Source: Beijerinckiaceae bacterium | GTDB taxonomy: Bacteria > Pseudomonadota > Alphaproteobacteria > Rhizobiales > Beijerinckiaceae | Direction: 5' to 3' | NCBI GenBank assembly: GCA_021324915.1 | Contig: JAJPIC010000011.1 | Span: 186,001 to 250,000 of the forward strand | DNA length: 64,000 bases | Part shown: positions 1 to 10,037 of the stretch, piece after piece | How the letters are laid out: each line of letters begins with the position of its first letter | Numbering within the stretch: the stretch's first letter is position 1 | Position numbers and translations under genes: made by a program | The notes under the pieces: generated by a model | The model's input: only the letters and a program-made list of their open reading frames with translations | What the model was told of the DNA's origin: nothing | The model's database searches: none

Positions 1-1
1 C

Positions 2-880
<879 letters not shown>

Positions 881-903
881 CGCAAGCTTGAGATTATGCC
901 ACG

Positions 904-936
904 ATAAAGCCCCGGTTCGCCGGGGCTTTATTTATT
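904..936 (+). terminator. Rho-independent terminator of groEL
   Basis: A perfect inverted repeat ATAAAGCCCCGG / CCGGGGCTTTAT encloses a TTCG tetraloop and runs into TTTATT. It lies 23 bases after the groEL stop codon and separates groEL from the IHF-like gene. Confidence 0.93.
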
Positions 937-1080
937 CAATAGCGACTTGCGCCCGAAGCCAGATTTTACGATTGTGGCCGAGCTTCGCGCGCCTGAGGAC
1001 TTGGCCGGAACGCTATCCGGCAATTCTTCTCAGCAGGAAGCGCCGGATCTCCCGGCTCCGGGCGTCGAGGAGAAAATCAC

Positions 1081-1428
1081 GTGCGTCAATCGCTGCCGAA
1101 TGAAACGGACAGAAAGACAACGACGCGGGCTGATCTCCTGAACGCCGTCTATGAGTCCTGCAAGGGACTCTCCCGCGCTCAGGCGCGCGACATATTCGAA
1201 ATGGCGCTGGAAGAGATTTCGGAAGCCTTGGTCCGCGGAGAACCGGTGAAGCTTCGCTCTTTCGGCCTTTTCACGGTCCGCTCGAAGCGGGAGCGGATCG
1301 GCCGCAATCCGCGCACCGGAATAGAAGTGCCGATCAAGCCACGTCGTGTGCTGACCTTTCGGCCCTCGCCGGTGCTCATCGCTTCGATCAACGCCGCGCA
1401 TCCGCCGCAGCGCGATCTTGAAGCCTAG
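1081..1428 (+). CDS. IHF-alpha/HU-family DNA-bending protein
   Basis: This 115-residue protein belongs to the HU/IHF family of small dimeric nucleoid proteins, and its sequence is closest to the IHF alpha type. Residues from about 15 give the N-terminal helical region ([18 protein letters not shown]), followed by the body motif [16 protein letters not shown]. The DNA-intercalating arm carries the conserved IGRNPRTG with the bending proline. The GTG start at 1081 is chosen because a GAGGAG ribosome site lies 8 bases upstream (1067-1072). It stands alone between groEL and a transporter. The housekeeping ihfA of Alphaproteobacteria usually lies elsewhere (near plsX-fabH), so this may be a paralogue; that is inference from gene context. 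Confidence 0.9.
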   Translation: MRQSLPNETDRKTTTRADLLNAVYESCKGLSRAQARDIFEMALEEISEALVRGEPVKLRSFGLFTVRSKRERIGRNPRTGIEVPIKPRRVLTFRPSPVLIASINAAHPPQRDLEA

Positions 1429-1700
1429 CCTTTAATGCGGCGCATTTTTCGTTTGCATAAGGCCGGCGCGGCACTTTCGCTCGCTTCGCCCGCCCATTCT
1501 TGACACGAGCTAAAACAATGACTTAGTGCGCCAACATCCGTGCCGGCCCGGAACATGCACGCCGAGCCTCATCGCGGATGTCGGGCGGAAGCTTTTGGCA
1601 GGTTAGGCGTTTCGATTCTGAGTCTTGGCCAGCAGAACATTCGCGCCGAAGCGTTGGCTTTGGCTTTCCGCAGTCGCAAGGTGCAACCACGTAGAGGCCC

Positions 1701-3794
1701 ATGAAAATCCTCTCCCTCCTGATCGCGCTTTTCACCGCCGCCGTCGCCGTTCTCGCCGAGAGGACGGGGAACGCGACCCTCTGGTTCTTTACCTGCGTTT
1801 CGGCGATTTGCGCCTTCACGACTTTCCAGAGCCGCGGAGTCTCGAGCTATCTCAGGATTTTCGTAGCGGTCTTCGGCATCGAGCTCATCACCTTCGGACC
1901 TCTCGCGCTTCTGGCGGCCATGCGCCTTTGGCCCAAATCGCTCGCGAGCTACGAACTGCCGATTACCTTGCCGCTGACCGTCGCCATCTTCGGGATCCTC
2001 GTCTATCTCGTCTCCTTCATCCCCTTGGTGCGGTCGATGATGCGGATCGCCGATCGCTTTTTCAACACGGGCGATCGCACGACAGCGAGGATTTGGCCGT
2101 TTCCCCCGTTCCGCGGGACGGAACGCGGCGTTGCCATTGCGATGGCCGTCTTTCTCGTCCTCATCAATCAGGCCGAGGTCGGCATCAACGTCAGGATTTC
2201 CTTCTTTTCGCGCGATTGGTTCAACGCGATCCAGAACCGCGATGCAGCGGCCTTCTGGAATCAGCTTTTCTTCGTCTTTGCGCCCTGGGTCTTCGTCTAT
2301 ATTGCTGCGGCCGTGACGGAATTTTTCGTCACCTCCACTCTCGTCATCAGATGGCGGCGCTGGTTGACGAGCTTCTATGTCGACCGTTGGCTCGACAATC
2401 ACGCGCATTATCGCATGTCGCTCGCCGGCATCTCGACCGACAACCCCGACCAGCGCATCTCCGAAGACATCAATCGCTTCATCGACGGCGGCCAGATCAG
2501 CTACGGGGTCTATTCGTTTTCGATCCTGCTTCTTTCGAAGCTCACGTCATTCGTTTCGTTCTCGATCATTCTTTGGACCTTGTCGGAAAGCTTCACGCTT
2601 CCCTATACGCATATTGCCGTGCCCGGATTCCTGTGCTGGGTCGCCATCGTTTATGCCGGGCTCGGGACGTTGATCACCCATTGGATCGGAAGGCCGCTGG
2701 CGCGGCTCTCCTTCATCCGCCAGCGTTACGAGGCCGACTTCCGCTTCTCGCTTGCGAGATTGCGCGAATATGCCGAACAGGTCGCTCTGCTCCGCGGCGA
2801 AACCGTCGAGAAAATGTCGCTTCGGCAGAGGTTCGCCGCGATCGTGAAGAATTATTTCGAGATCGTCCATTGCCGCAAGAAGCTCACGGCCTTCACGGCG
2901 TCCTACGCCCAGCTCAGTCCTTTCATTCCCTATATCGTCTCGGCGCCCTTTTACTTTGCCGGCAAGATTTCGCTCGGCATCATGACGCAAACGGCGAACG
3001 CGTTTTCGAACGTCAACGACGCGCTGACCTTCTTCGTCACTTATTACGTCGAACTGGCCGATTTCAAATCGGTTCTCGACCGTCTGACTTCCTTCGACCG
3101 CGCCATCGAAAAGGCCGGCACGTTCGAGCTGAGGCCACGCCCGGCATCGCTCGACGAAGGCGTCAATGTCGATGCTTTGACGCTGCGCCTGCCCGACGGG
3201 CGCACCATCGTCGAAGGGGCCAATTTGCGTCTCGCGAGCCACGAGCCGACCCTGTTCACCGGGCCCTCTGGCTCGGGTAAATCGACGCTCTTTCGCGCCA
3301 TCGCCGGCATCTGGCCCTATGGCGAAGGCAATGTGGAATTGCCTGAGCGCGTGATGCTTCTGCCGCAGAAGCCCTATATTCCTATCGGAACTCTGCGCAC
3401 GGCGCTCGCCTACCCCGCATCGCCCGATACTTATGACGATGCAACTTTGCAGGGCGCGCTCAGCGCGGCCAACCTGAACCACCTCATCGGCAAGCTCGAT
3501 GTGGAAGACATCTGGTCGCAGACCCTTTCGGGCGGCGAACAGCAGCGTCTCGCCGTGGCCCGCGCTCTGCTCGCCAAACCCGATTGGCTCTTCCTCGACG
3601 AAGCAACGACCGCGATGGACGAACCGATGGAGGCCGAAATCTACAAGACGATCCGCGAACATCTCCCCGGCACGACCTTCGTCTCGATCGGCCATCGCTC
3701 GTCCGTCGCGCAATTCCACAAACGCAATCTCGAAATGCGTCCGGCCGGCACCGGGATGTTCACCCCGCGCGATATGAAGCAAGCGGCGGAGTGA
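1701..3794 (+). CDS. SbmA/BacA (YddA)-type ABC transporter, fused permease-ATPase
   Basis: This 697-residue protein joins an N-terminal membrane domain of the SbmA/BacA-like ABC_membrane_2 type (about residues 1-420, several hydrophobic segments) to an ATP-binding cassette. The Walker A motif GPSGSGKST lies at about residue 521, the signature LSGGEQQRL near 608, Walker B WLFLDEAT near 629 and the H-loop GHRS follows. The family half-transporters homodimerise in the inner membrane; members move peptides, cobalamin or very-long-chain lipids, so the substrate cannot be read from the sequence. The start is the ATG after a weak GAGGCCC site. It converges with the small gene at 3801. All catalytic motifs are intact. 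Confidence 0.9.
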   Translation: MKILSLLIALFTAAVAVLAERTGNATLWFFTCVSAICAFTTFQSRGVSSYLRIFVAVFGIELITFGPLALLAAMRLWPKSLASYELPITLPLTVAIFGILVYLVSFIPLVRSMMRIADRFFNTGDRTTARIWPFPPFRGTERGVAIAMAVFLVLINQAEVGINVRISFFSRDWFNAIQNRDAAAFWNQLFFVFAPWVFVYIAAAVTEFFVTSTLVIRWRRWLTSFYVDRWLDNHAHYRMSLAGISTDNPDQRISEDINRFIDGGQISYGVYSFSILLLSKLTSFVSFSIILWTLSESFTLPYTHIAVPGFLCWVAIVYAGLGTLITHWIGRPLARLSFIRQRYEADFRFSLARLREYAEQVALLRGETVEKMSLRQRFAAIVKNYFEIVHCRKKLTAFTASYAQLSPFIPYIVSAPFYFAGKISLGIMTQTANAFSNVNDALTFFVTYYVELADFKSVLDRLTSFDRAIEKAGTFELRPRPASLDEGVNVDALTLRLPDGRTIVEGANLRLASHEPTLFTGPSGSGKSTLFRAIAGIWPYGEGNVELPERVMLLPQKPYIPIGTLRTALAYPASPDTYDDATLQGALSAANLNHLIGKLDVEDIWSQTLSGGEQQRLAVARALLAKPDWLFLDEATTAMDEPMEAEIYKTIREHLPGTTFVSIGHRSSVAQFHKRNLEMRPAGTGMFTPRDMKQAAE

Positions 3795-3800
3795 GTTGGA

Positions 3801-4031
3801 TTATCTCGTCTCTTCGGCGCAATTCTCCGCGCACGAACTGTAATCGTCGCGTGCGTTCTGGATACAGTCGGAAAGCTCGTCCGCGTCCTCTGGCGCGGTG
3901 CCATAGTGCGCATGGCAATCCACGACTGCGGAGGAATAGGCTTCGTCGCATTCCTGCCCGCAGGCGGCGCCCGCTTCGGCTTGCGAGCTCAAGAGAAAGA
4001 CCGCGAAGGCAAGCAGAGCTACGCGTTTCAT
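3801..4031 (-). CDS. Small secreted protein with symmetrical CX3C cysteine pattern
   Basis: This 76-residue product starts with a clear signal peptide (about residues 1-20, ending SQAEA). The mature part is acidic and contains six cysteines at 24, 28, 39, 56, 67 and 71, giving C-x3-C-x10-C-x16-C-x10-C-x3-C. The spacing is symmetrical about the middle, as expected for two antiparallel helices stapled by disulfides. A GGGAGAG ribosome site precedes the ATG, which lies 12 bases after the hisG stop, so it may be the last gene of the his operon. I do not recognise a family. Periplasmic location is inferred from the signal peptide; function is unknown. Confidence 0.72.
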   Translation of the reverse strand: MKRVALLAFAVFLLSSQAEAGAACGQECDEAYSSAVVDCHAHYGTAPEDADELSDCIQNARDDYSSCAENCAEETR

Positions 4032-4043
4032 AAGGCTCTCCCG

Positions 4044-5012
4044 CTAGCCGAGCCGTGCCAAGAGCCGATCGTAGAGCTTGTTTTCCGCCGCGAAAATATA
4101 GTCGAGCGCGGAAACGGTGACTTCCGCCGCGCCCTGGGTGATCAGCCAATCGGCAAGTGCCGGAACTTTTGTCGTCGGACAGGCCAGCGTGAGCCAGCCG
4201 TCGGTCAGATGGCGGCGCGGACGGGCGGCGAACAAGACCTCGGCATGGGCGAAGAATTCGACATCGACCTCGGGGATCCGCGCCGAGACCTCGCGTGTGG
4301 TGCGCGCCACTTCCTCGGCCGCGATCCGCGACAGGATGATGCGCGCCGCTTCGCGTTGCGTCTTGCCCCAAGGCGCGGCGAGCGAGGCGACGAGATTGGC
4401 TTCGGAGCGCAGAATGATGCCGTCGTCTAGAACTTTGAGCGCATTCGCCGCGAGCGTCGCCCCCGTCGTCGTAATGTCAACAATGAGTTCGGCGGTTCCG
4501 GCCGCAGGGGCGCCCTCCGTCGCGCCGGTGCTCTCGACGATGCGATAATCCGTGACATGGCTTGCGGCAAAGAAGCGGCGGGTCAAGCTCACATATTTGG
4601 TGGCGACCCGCATGCGCTCGCCGCGCTTGGCGCGATAGGCCGCTGCGACGTCCTCGAGGTCTGCCATGGTCTTCACATCGATCCAAGCCTGCGGCACGGC
4701 GACGACGACATTGGCGTGGCCGAAGCCGAGCGGCGCCAGGAGCTCGAATTTCGCGTCGGCATCGGGCACGGTTTCGCGGATGAGATCCTCGCCGGTTATG
4801 CCGAGATGTGCGCCGCCCGCGGCAAGCTGCGTCACGATTTCCGAAGCCGAAAGGAAAGCCACTTCGACCGTGTCGAAACCTGCAATGCGGCCGCGATAAT
4901 CGCGCGCGCCGCGGCCTTGAATCAAATCCAATCCGGCGCGCGCAAAAAAGGCCGCGGCGTTTTCCTGCAGCCGCCCCTTCGAGGGTACGGCGAGGACGAG
5001 GTTACCGGTCAT
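4044..5012 (-). CDS. hisG: ATP phosphoribosyltransferase catalytic subunit
   Basis: HisG joins ATP and PRPP in the first step of histidine biosynthesis in the cytoplasm. The protein (322 residues from the chosen start) begins [17 protein letters not shown], typical of HisG, and carries the PRPP-binding segment [20 protein letters not shown]. It is longer than the roughly 210-residue short HisG but is still paired with HisZ, a combination I recall from Bradyrhizobium-type bacteria; the extra length is C-terminal. The ATG at 5012 overlaps the hisZ stop as ATGA, which decides the start over a longer in-frame reading beginning at 5057. It is translationally coupled to hisZ and followed by the small gene at 3801. 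Confidence 0.95.
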   Translation of the reverse strand: MTGNLVLAVPSKGRLQENAAAFFARAGLDLIQGRGARDYRGRIAGFDTVEVAFLSASEIVTQLAAGGAHLGITGEDLIRETVPDADAKFELLAPLGFGHANVVVAVPQAWIDVKTMADLEDVAAAYRAKRGERMRVATKYVSLTRRFFAASHVTDYRIVESTGATEGAPAAGTAELIVDITTTGATLAANALKVLDDGIILRSEANLVASLAAPWGKTQREAARIILSRIAAEEVARTTREVSARIPEVDVEFFAHAEVLFAARPRRHLTDGWLTLACPTTKVPALADWLITQGAAEVTVSALDYIFAAENKLYDRLLARLG

Positions 5013-6139
5013 CGCCACCAACCTGCATTTTCCGAGATCCTGAGCCGCTCGACCCAAATTGCCGCGCCGACTGCGGGGATATCGGTTTCGGCACCGAGCG
5101 CGCGCAGCAACGCGTCATAGCGGCCGCCGCCGATGATCGGCTTGTCATCGAGATCGTCGCGAGCCTCGAAGACGAAGCCGGTATAATAATCGAGGTTGCG
5201 GGCGAAGCGCGTCGCGAAGCGAAATTCGGCGACATCGAGTCCGCGCGCGGCCATAAAGCCGAGGCGCGCGTCGAAACGATCGAGCGCGAGGCTGAGATTG
5301 AGGTCCGCATCGGCGGCGAGCTGACGCAGGCGCGCCGAGGCCTGGTCGGGATCGGATTCGATTGCCAGGAATTCCTCGAGGATGGCGCGCTGCTCGGCCG
5401 GAAAGCCGGAGCCCGATTTCAGCGCCGCCTGTTCGAGAAAGCGCTCGGCAATCTCTGCCGCCGTGCGCCCGCCGACCGTCGAAATGCCGGCAATGGCCAG
5501 AAGATCCTCGACGAGCGCGCGTGCATCCTGTTTGTCGGTGCCTTCGAGCGCGGCGAGCACGCCGCTATGATCGGGACCGCTGCCGCTCGGCGGAGCCAGA
5601 ACTGCGTCGAGCGCTTTTTCCTGCGCATGGCCGCGCAGGATCCGCCGACGCCATTGCGGCGAAAGATCGAGCGCGCCGATCAGCGCGTGAATAAGCCCCG
5701 CATCGCCGAAACGTACGTTGAGCTTTGGTCCGCGCGCGCTGACCACCGCATCCAGCGCAAGGCCGAGAACCTCGGCATCAGCGGCCTCGCGGTCCAGACG
5801 GCCGAAGTTTTCGAGCCCGGCCTGCAAAAATTCGCTCGGCCCCTCGCTGCGGTAGCGGAAGACCGGGCCGCAGTAGCAAAAGGAGGCCGGCTGCCCCGCC
5901 TCTTGCGAGGCGAGATAAGCGCGGCAGACAGGAATCGTATATTCGGGCCGCAGGCAATATTCCGTGCCCGAGGGATCGCTGGTCAGATAAAGCCGGCTGC
6001 GGATCTCTTCGCCGGATTCGAAGAAAGGCGCGGGCTTTTGCAGGATCGGCGGCTCGCAAAGCGGATAGCCCGCCGCTTCGAGATGCGCCACGATCGCCGC
6101 AGAAGCGGCGCGGGAAAGCGCAAGACTGGGTTCGCCCAC
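5009..6139 (-). CDS. hisZ: ATP phosphoribosyltransferase regulatory subunit
   Basis: HisZ is a catalytically inactive histidyl-tRNA-synthetase paralogue that assembles with HisG and is needed for its activity and histidine feedback. The 376-residue protein keeps class-II synthetase-like signatures such as [18 protein letters not shown] (motif 2 region) and [14 protein letters not shown], and ends with the motif-3-like [13 protein letters not shown]. The start is GTG with a GAGG ribosome site 7 bases upstream. It is the first gene of the hisZ-hisG unit, with an ATGA overlap at its end. No hisS lies beside it within the window. Confidence 0.94.
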   Translation of the reverse strand: MGEPSLALSRAASAAIVAHLEAAGYPLCEPPILQKPAPFFESGEEIRSRLYLTSDPSGTEYCLRPEYTIPVCRAYLASQEAGQPASFCYCGPVFRYRSEGPSEFLQAGLENFGRLDREAADAEVLGLALDAVVSARGPKLNVRFGDAGLIHALIGALDLSPQWRRRILRGHAQEKALDAVLAPPSGSGPDHSGVLAALEGTDKQDARALVEDLLAIAGISTVGGRTAAEIAERFLEQAALKSGSGFPAEQRAILEEFLAIESDPDQASARLRQLAADADLNLSLALDRFDARLGFMAARGLDVAEFRFATRFARNLDYYTGFVFEARDDLDDKPIIGGGRYDALLRALGAETDIPAVGAAIWVERLRISENAGWWR

Positions 6140-6264
6140 GGAAATGCCTCGAATTTTTCTCTCTCTTTACCAAGCGGGGACGGCCGGCGCGACGGCTTTT
6201 CCTGGCGAAGGTGAATTGCTGGGAAATTCGCTGTGGGCGCAGAGATTTCGCGCGGAATGGCGCG

Positions 6265-8079
6265 TCAGGGAGAGCTGCTCGGAGCTGCGCCCGGATTTTG
6301 CCGGGGGGACGCTTCGATTGCGGCCCGCCGACCGGCATAAAGAGCACGGATCAGTGCCGCGCGCCGGGCCCGCACGCCGGCCTGATTGAGGCTGCCCTTT
6401 GCCGTCAATTCCTCCGCGGAAGGTTCCGGAAGAAGTGCAATTTTCGCAATATGATCCGAAGATCCGCGCGCTCTGCGCGAAAAGGCATCGAGCAAAGCGT
6501 GAAATTTGGCGAGAACGGCAGGATGGGCGAGAACTTCGCCAAGTGCGCCGGGTCCAGCGAGCTCCCGGCACTTTTCGATATCCGGAAAAACGAGCGCAAT
6601 CAGATACGCCTCGCCGGGACCGGCGAGCGCGAGATCCTTCACATAGGGCGAGAAGGTCTCGATGAAGCTTTGCCGCAAGGGTCCGACGCTTACCCATGCG
6701 CCGGTTGCGAGCTTGAAATCCTCGTCCAATCTTCCGTCGAAGCAGAAGCTCTCCCGCGTGAGCCGCAGCGCATCGCCGAGGCAATAATAGCCCTCTTCAT
6801 CGAAGGCGCGGCGCGTGAGTTCCGGGCTGCGCCAATAGCCGGGCGTCACGTGCGGGCCCCTGATCCGCGCCTCCATCTTTTCGCCGCGGGGCGCAAGCTT
6901 CAGTTCCGTACCGGGCAAGGGCAATCCGACGCTCGAAGAAGCGGCCTGATCGCAGAAGAGGGCGGCAGGCGAAGTTTCGGTCGCCCCGTAACCGCTCATG
7001 ATTAGGATCCGCTCGCCGCAGGTCCTAAGCGCAAGATCGTCGAATTGCTCGATCAATTGGCGCGGGATCGGCGCGCCGGCGAGGAATGCGAGCTTCAGCC
7101 CGCTGAAGAATCTCCCGGCCAGCTTTTTATCGCTCTTCAGGCGCGGCAGAAGCATGTCGAGCCCATGCGGCACGTTGAAATGAATCGTCGGCGCAATGGC
7201 GCGCACGTTCGCGAGCGTTGTTTCGATTCCCTCCGGCGTCGGCCGGCCCGCATCGATATACAAAGTCCCCCCATGGCAGAGCGTCAGGTTGAAATTCTGG
7301 TTGCCGCCGAAACTGTGATGCCAAGGCAGCCAATCGAGAAGGACCGGCGGCTCGTCGAGGAGAAAACGCAAGTAAGAAGCGATCATCGCCTGATTGGCGC
7401 AGAGCATGCGGTGCGTGGTGATCACCGCTTTCGGCTCGCCCGTCGAGCCGGAGGTGAACATGAATTTGGCGATCACGTCCGGGGCAACCGCTTCATGCGC
7501 GGTATCGAGCGCCGGCGTCGCAGCCTGCGCGAGCGTAGAGAGAGCATGGGCGCGTCCGGCCGGCTTCGAAGCGAGGATCTCGATGTTCTGCGTCACGGAG
7601 GCGATCGCCTCGCTTTCGTCATCCTCGACAAAGATCAAGCCTGGCGTCAGCAAGGCGACGATCCGCGCGAGCTTGTCAGGATTCTCTCGATAGGCTGGCG
7701 AAACGGGCGCGTAGGGGATGCCGACGTAGGACGCGGCCAGCGCGAGCAAGGCATGCTCGATTCCATTGCCGCAGAGGATGAGAAGCGGGCGCTCGAGGCT
7801 GAGCTCACGCGCGATGAGTCCCTGTGCCAAGGCGCGAACCTTGAGCCGCGTTTCGCCATAGGTGAGGCTGCGCCAAGTGTCTGCCATGCGTTCGGCGAGG
7901 AAGAGGCGGTCGGGCGCGCGCGCCGCCCATCGGTCGAGCCAGGCGGTGACGTGCGGATCATGAGGAGTGAGCTTGAAGGGCGAGCGCGCATGGATCGCGC
8001 CGTCGTCGCCTGCCTCGATCCTCATGTCGAGCCGGCCGAGGTCGATTTTCCGCAATGAGCCGTGGGGTGGCCGCGCCAT
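6265..8079 (-). CDS. Feruloyl-CoA synthase-like AMP-forming acyl-CoA ligase
   Basis: This 604-residue member of the ANL (adenylate-forming) superfamily activates a carboxylic acid with ATP and joins it to coenzyme A. The phosphate-binding loop MFTSGSTGEPKAV lies at about residues 207-219, and the adenylate-binding GYGATETSP near residue 365. The C-terminal segment EDFKLATGAWVSVGPLR is where other members have the hinge and catalytic region; this form, together with the N-terminal region, is typical of feruloyl-CoA synthases. No enoyl-CoA hydratase/aldolase or vanillin dehydrogenase accompanies it, so the substrate (a hydroxycinnamate or another aryl/acyl acid) remains open. It lies upstream of hisZ on the same strand with a 125-base gap and is probably a separate transcript. 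Confidence 0.8.
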   Translation of the reverse strand: MARPPHGSLRKIDLGRLDMRIEAGDDGAIHARSPFKLTPHDPHVTAWLDRWAARAPDRLFLAERMADTWRSLTYGETRLKVRALAQGLIARELSLERPLLILCGNGIEHALLALAASYVGIPYAPVSPAYRENPDKLARIVALLTPGLIFVEDDESEAIASVTQNIEILASKPAGRAHALSTLAQAATPALDTAHEAVAPDVIAKFMFTSGSTGEPKAVITTHRMLCANQAMIASYLRFLLDEPPVLLDWLPWHHSFGGNQNFNLTLCHGGTLYIDAGRPTPEGIETTLANVRAIAPTIHFNVPHGLDMLLPRLKSDKKLAGRFFSGLKLAFLAGAPIPRQLIEQFDDLALRTCGERILIMSGYGATETSPAALFCDQAASSSVGLPLPGTELKLAPRGEKMEARIRGPHVTPGYWRSPELTRRAFDEEGYYCLGDALRLTRESFCFDGRLDEDFKLATGAWVSVGPLRQSFIETFSPYVKDLALAGPGEAYLIALVFPDIEKCRELAGPGALGEVLAHPAVLAKFHALLDAFSRRARGSSDHIAKIALLPEPSAEELTAKGSLNQAGVRARRAALIRALYAGRRAAIEASPRQNPGAAPSSSP

Positions 8080-8195
8080 CGCCTGGATTTCCTACCAAGG
8101 GTTTCGCGGCGCTTTTCATAGAGGAAGAGGTTGCGAGACTAAAGGCCTGGCCCTATGGTCGCGCCGCCGCAGGCCGGGGGAAGTCCGGCAAATAT

Positions 8196-8270
8196 TGGGG
8201 CGTAGCCAAGTGGTAAGGCAGCGGATTTTGATTCCGCCATGCGGAGGTTCGAATCCTCCCGCCCCAGCCA
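8196..8270 (+). tRNA. tRNA-Gln (anticodon TTG), CCA encoded
   Basis: The acceptor stem TGGGGCG (8196-8202) pairs with CGCCCCA (8260-8266), followed by discriminator G and an encoded CCA. The anticodon stem GCGGA/TCCGC (8221-8225 and 8233-8237) encloses loop TTTTGAT with anticodon TTG at 8228-8230. The T-arm GGAGG-TTCGAAT-CCTCC is perfect. It reads CAA and, by wobble, CAG. Confidence 0.97.
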
Positions 8271-8400
8271 GACGAAGGCGCGGCTCTCTGCCGTCGGCAC
8301 AAGCCTTCCGAGGAAAGCTGCGGCATTCTCGAGGCTTAGCGGCTCTTTCGGCGTCTGTTTGGCTTCGAAATCTAAAGGGCGCGATACAACGCGGGACAGC

Positions 8401-9237
8401 TCACTGCGAAACCGTGAACCCGCACTGCTTCTGTTCCATCTTGATCTGCTTTGTGATGCGTATGGCGTTCTGTGCGTAGGCCTCGGTCACGGAGCCGCTG
8501 TTCACGGCCTTGCCTTTCAGCGGACTCACACCTGCGCAGAGATGGAAGACATGCGGCGTCTCGGACTTCTTGGCGCCGTTTTCCGGCGCGATCCAGTAGA
8601 CGACGTCCTGACCGGCGGGGTGTGCCGCGTCCTTCGTCGCCGCGGCCACCGTGGCGGAGTCCGTGGCGATCTCCTTCGCCTGGGCGGCGACGTCGGGGGA
8701 ACAGGCTGTAGTCGGCTGCCCCGTCTTGATCTGGGTCGCGCACGCGTTCATGTCCTTCGTGTACTGCTCGACCGAAGGTGGTTGGTAGCTGACCCCGATC
8801 AGCGTCGCGATAACGGCCAGCACGACGCCGACGCCACCGGCGACCTTCTTGGTCTGCGGATCCATGTTATTGTCGGTCAGGATCAGGAAAACCAGCGGGA
8901 GGAAGGCAATCAGCGTGACGATCGCGCCGAGCTGGTTCTGGAAGAAGAATCTGGCCGTGTCGGATGCGCGGGCCGGATCGTGCCTGTTGGCCGCCTTCCA
9001 GAGCAAGTTGCCGGCGATTGCGAAAACCGCGATCCCGACGAGCAGGCCGATCAGCAGCGGCAGGTTCCCATGGTCGAACTTGTGCCGGTAGAACAAGTAA
9101 ATCCCGGCGACCTCGCCCCCAATGGCGACGATCCAGCAGAGCGCGGCGAAAAGGCGGAGGTGCGTCGCGGAGGACTTCTGGTCCTGCGTTGCTTGCCAAT
9201 CCTTAGTAACGTCTGCGGCCCGCTTGTTGTCGGTCAT
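8401..9237 (-). CDS. Membrane protein of unknown function with cysteine-containing C-terminal domain
   Basis: This 278-residue protein is not recognised. The N-terminal 25 residues are hydrophilic, then about four hydrophobic helices follow (near residues 29-50, 58-78, 104-122 and 128-150). The remaining 120 residues form a soluble region that includes four cysteines in two separated pairs. A location in the inner membrane with the soluble part outside is likely but not proven. It begins with ATG (MTDNKRAADVTKDW) and has no operon partner: tRNA-Gln lies on the other strand downstream, and a 394-base non-coding stretch lies upstream. Its composition is richer in Lys, Asn and Thr than its neighbours, which could point to transfer, but the base composition is not strikingly different. 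Confidence 0.75.
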   Translation of the reverse strand: MTDNKRAADVTKDWQATQDQKSSATHLRLFAALCWIVAIGGEVAGIYLFYRHKFDHGNLPLLIGLLVGIAVFAIAGNLLWKAANRHDPARASDTARFFFQNQLGAIVTLIAFLPLVFLILTDNNMDPQTKKVAGGVGVVLAVIATLIGVSYQPPSVEQYTKDMNACATQIKTGQPTTACSPDVAAQAKEIATDSATVAAATKDAAHPAGQDVVYWIAPENGAKKSETPHVFHLCAGVSPLKGKAVNSGSVTEAYAQNAIRITKQIKMEQKQCGFTVSQ

Positions 9238-9631
9238 GGCCAGGTCTCTCGATATCGACGCTTTGCGAGCGGCGGCAAATCGAAGGGCGCCGGCGCAGCG
9301 TCATTGAAACGAACGTGTTCATCGCCTGCCTTGCCGACGCGGCAAAAAAGGGAGCGCACGGCAAACTGCACCGCCACCATATTGCGCAGGAATTGATCCG
9401 TCCATACCCACGGAGGCGGAGGCCGATGCCGGTTTCCGAAATTCTCGGTTTTCTCCGAAAAGCAGGGAATTAGCGCGCCGACCGGCTCGATAACCTACGT
9501 CGTCAGCCAGACGGATCCCTCTCTGGCGCGAATTGAGGAACCGTCGCTCTCTGCGGGAAATGCGCGCCGCTCGCGCGGAACGGATCGCCCCCGCCCGGAT
9601 TAATCTGCCGTCAACGCAGGGATTGTGCAGC
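9238..9631. other. Non-coding stretch between divergent genes
   Basis: These 394 bases lie between the divergently transcribed genes at 9237 (minus) and 9632 (plus). They must hold promoters for both. I see no convincing coding frame, tRNA, large inverted repeat or terminator. Confidence 0.6.
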
Positions 9632-9865
9632 ATGAAAGCCATCTTGATTAGTGCGGTTCTGGCCTTTGTCCTCGCGCTCGCCTATGGCGCAGGACCGGCG
9701 CAAGCCAAGGGATGCATCAAGGGCGCAGTGGTTGGCGGAGTCGCCGGCCATTTGGCCCACCATCACGGCGTGCTCGGCGCTGCCGCCGGCTGCGCCATCG
9801 GTCATCACGAAGCATCGAAGAATGCCAAAGCGAAAGAGAACGCAAACCAACAAAAACAGCAGTGA
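9632..9865 (+). CDS. Small secreted Gly/Ala/His-rich protein (glycine-zipper-like)
   Basis: This 77-residue protein begins with a signal peptide of about 25 residues ending AQAKG. The mature segment GAVVGGVAGHLAHHHG is followed by GAAAGCAIGHHEASK. The regular Gly/Ala spacing resembles glycine-zipper outer-membrane or periplasmic proteins, and two histidine clusters are present. The tail is Lys/Asn/Gln-rich. The ATG at 9632 is chosen over an upstream in-frame start (9533) because only it gives a signal peptide. The gene converges with the giant exoprotein gene; a GC hairpin (9866-9885) follows the stop immediately. Function is unknown. Confidence 0.7.
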   Translation: MKAILISAVLAFVLALAYGAGPAQAKGCIKGAVVGGVAGHLAHHHGVLGAAAGCAIGHHEASKNAKAKENANQQKQQ

Positions 9866-10037
9866 CCGCGTCTTCGGCGACGCGGGCCCGAGATTTCGCG
9901 ACGAAATTCCCGCGCCGCGCTGCAAGAAATTCAGCCTGGATTTACCAGGTTGTGCGAGCGCTGGCGATCCGCCCAATCATGCCGTCGCCCAAGCAGCGGC
10001 TTTTCCAAGAACCGGTACTCGTTCTGCGTCCGAAGCT

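Noticed and set aside
1625..3280. Long plus-strand frame overlapping the ABC transporter gene
   Set aside because: It is an Arg/His-rich shadow of the transporter in another frame, with no motifs.
8196..9640. tRNA-Gln as the end of a genomic island covering the following genes
   Set aside because: No integrase and no duplicated tRNA 3' end were found in the following sequence.
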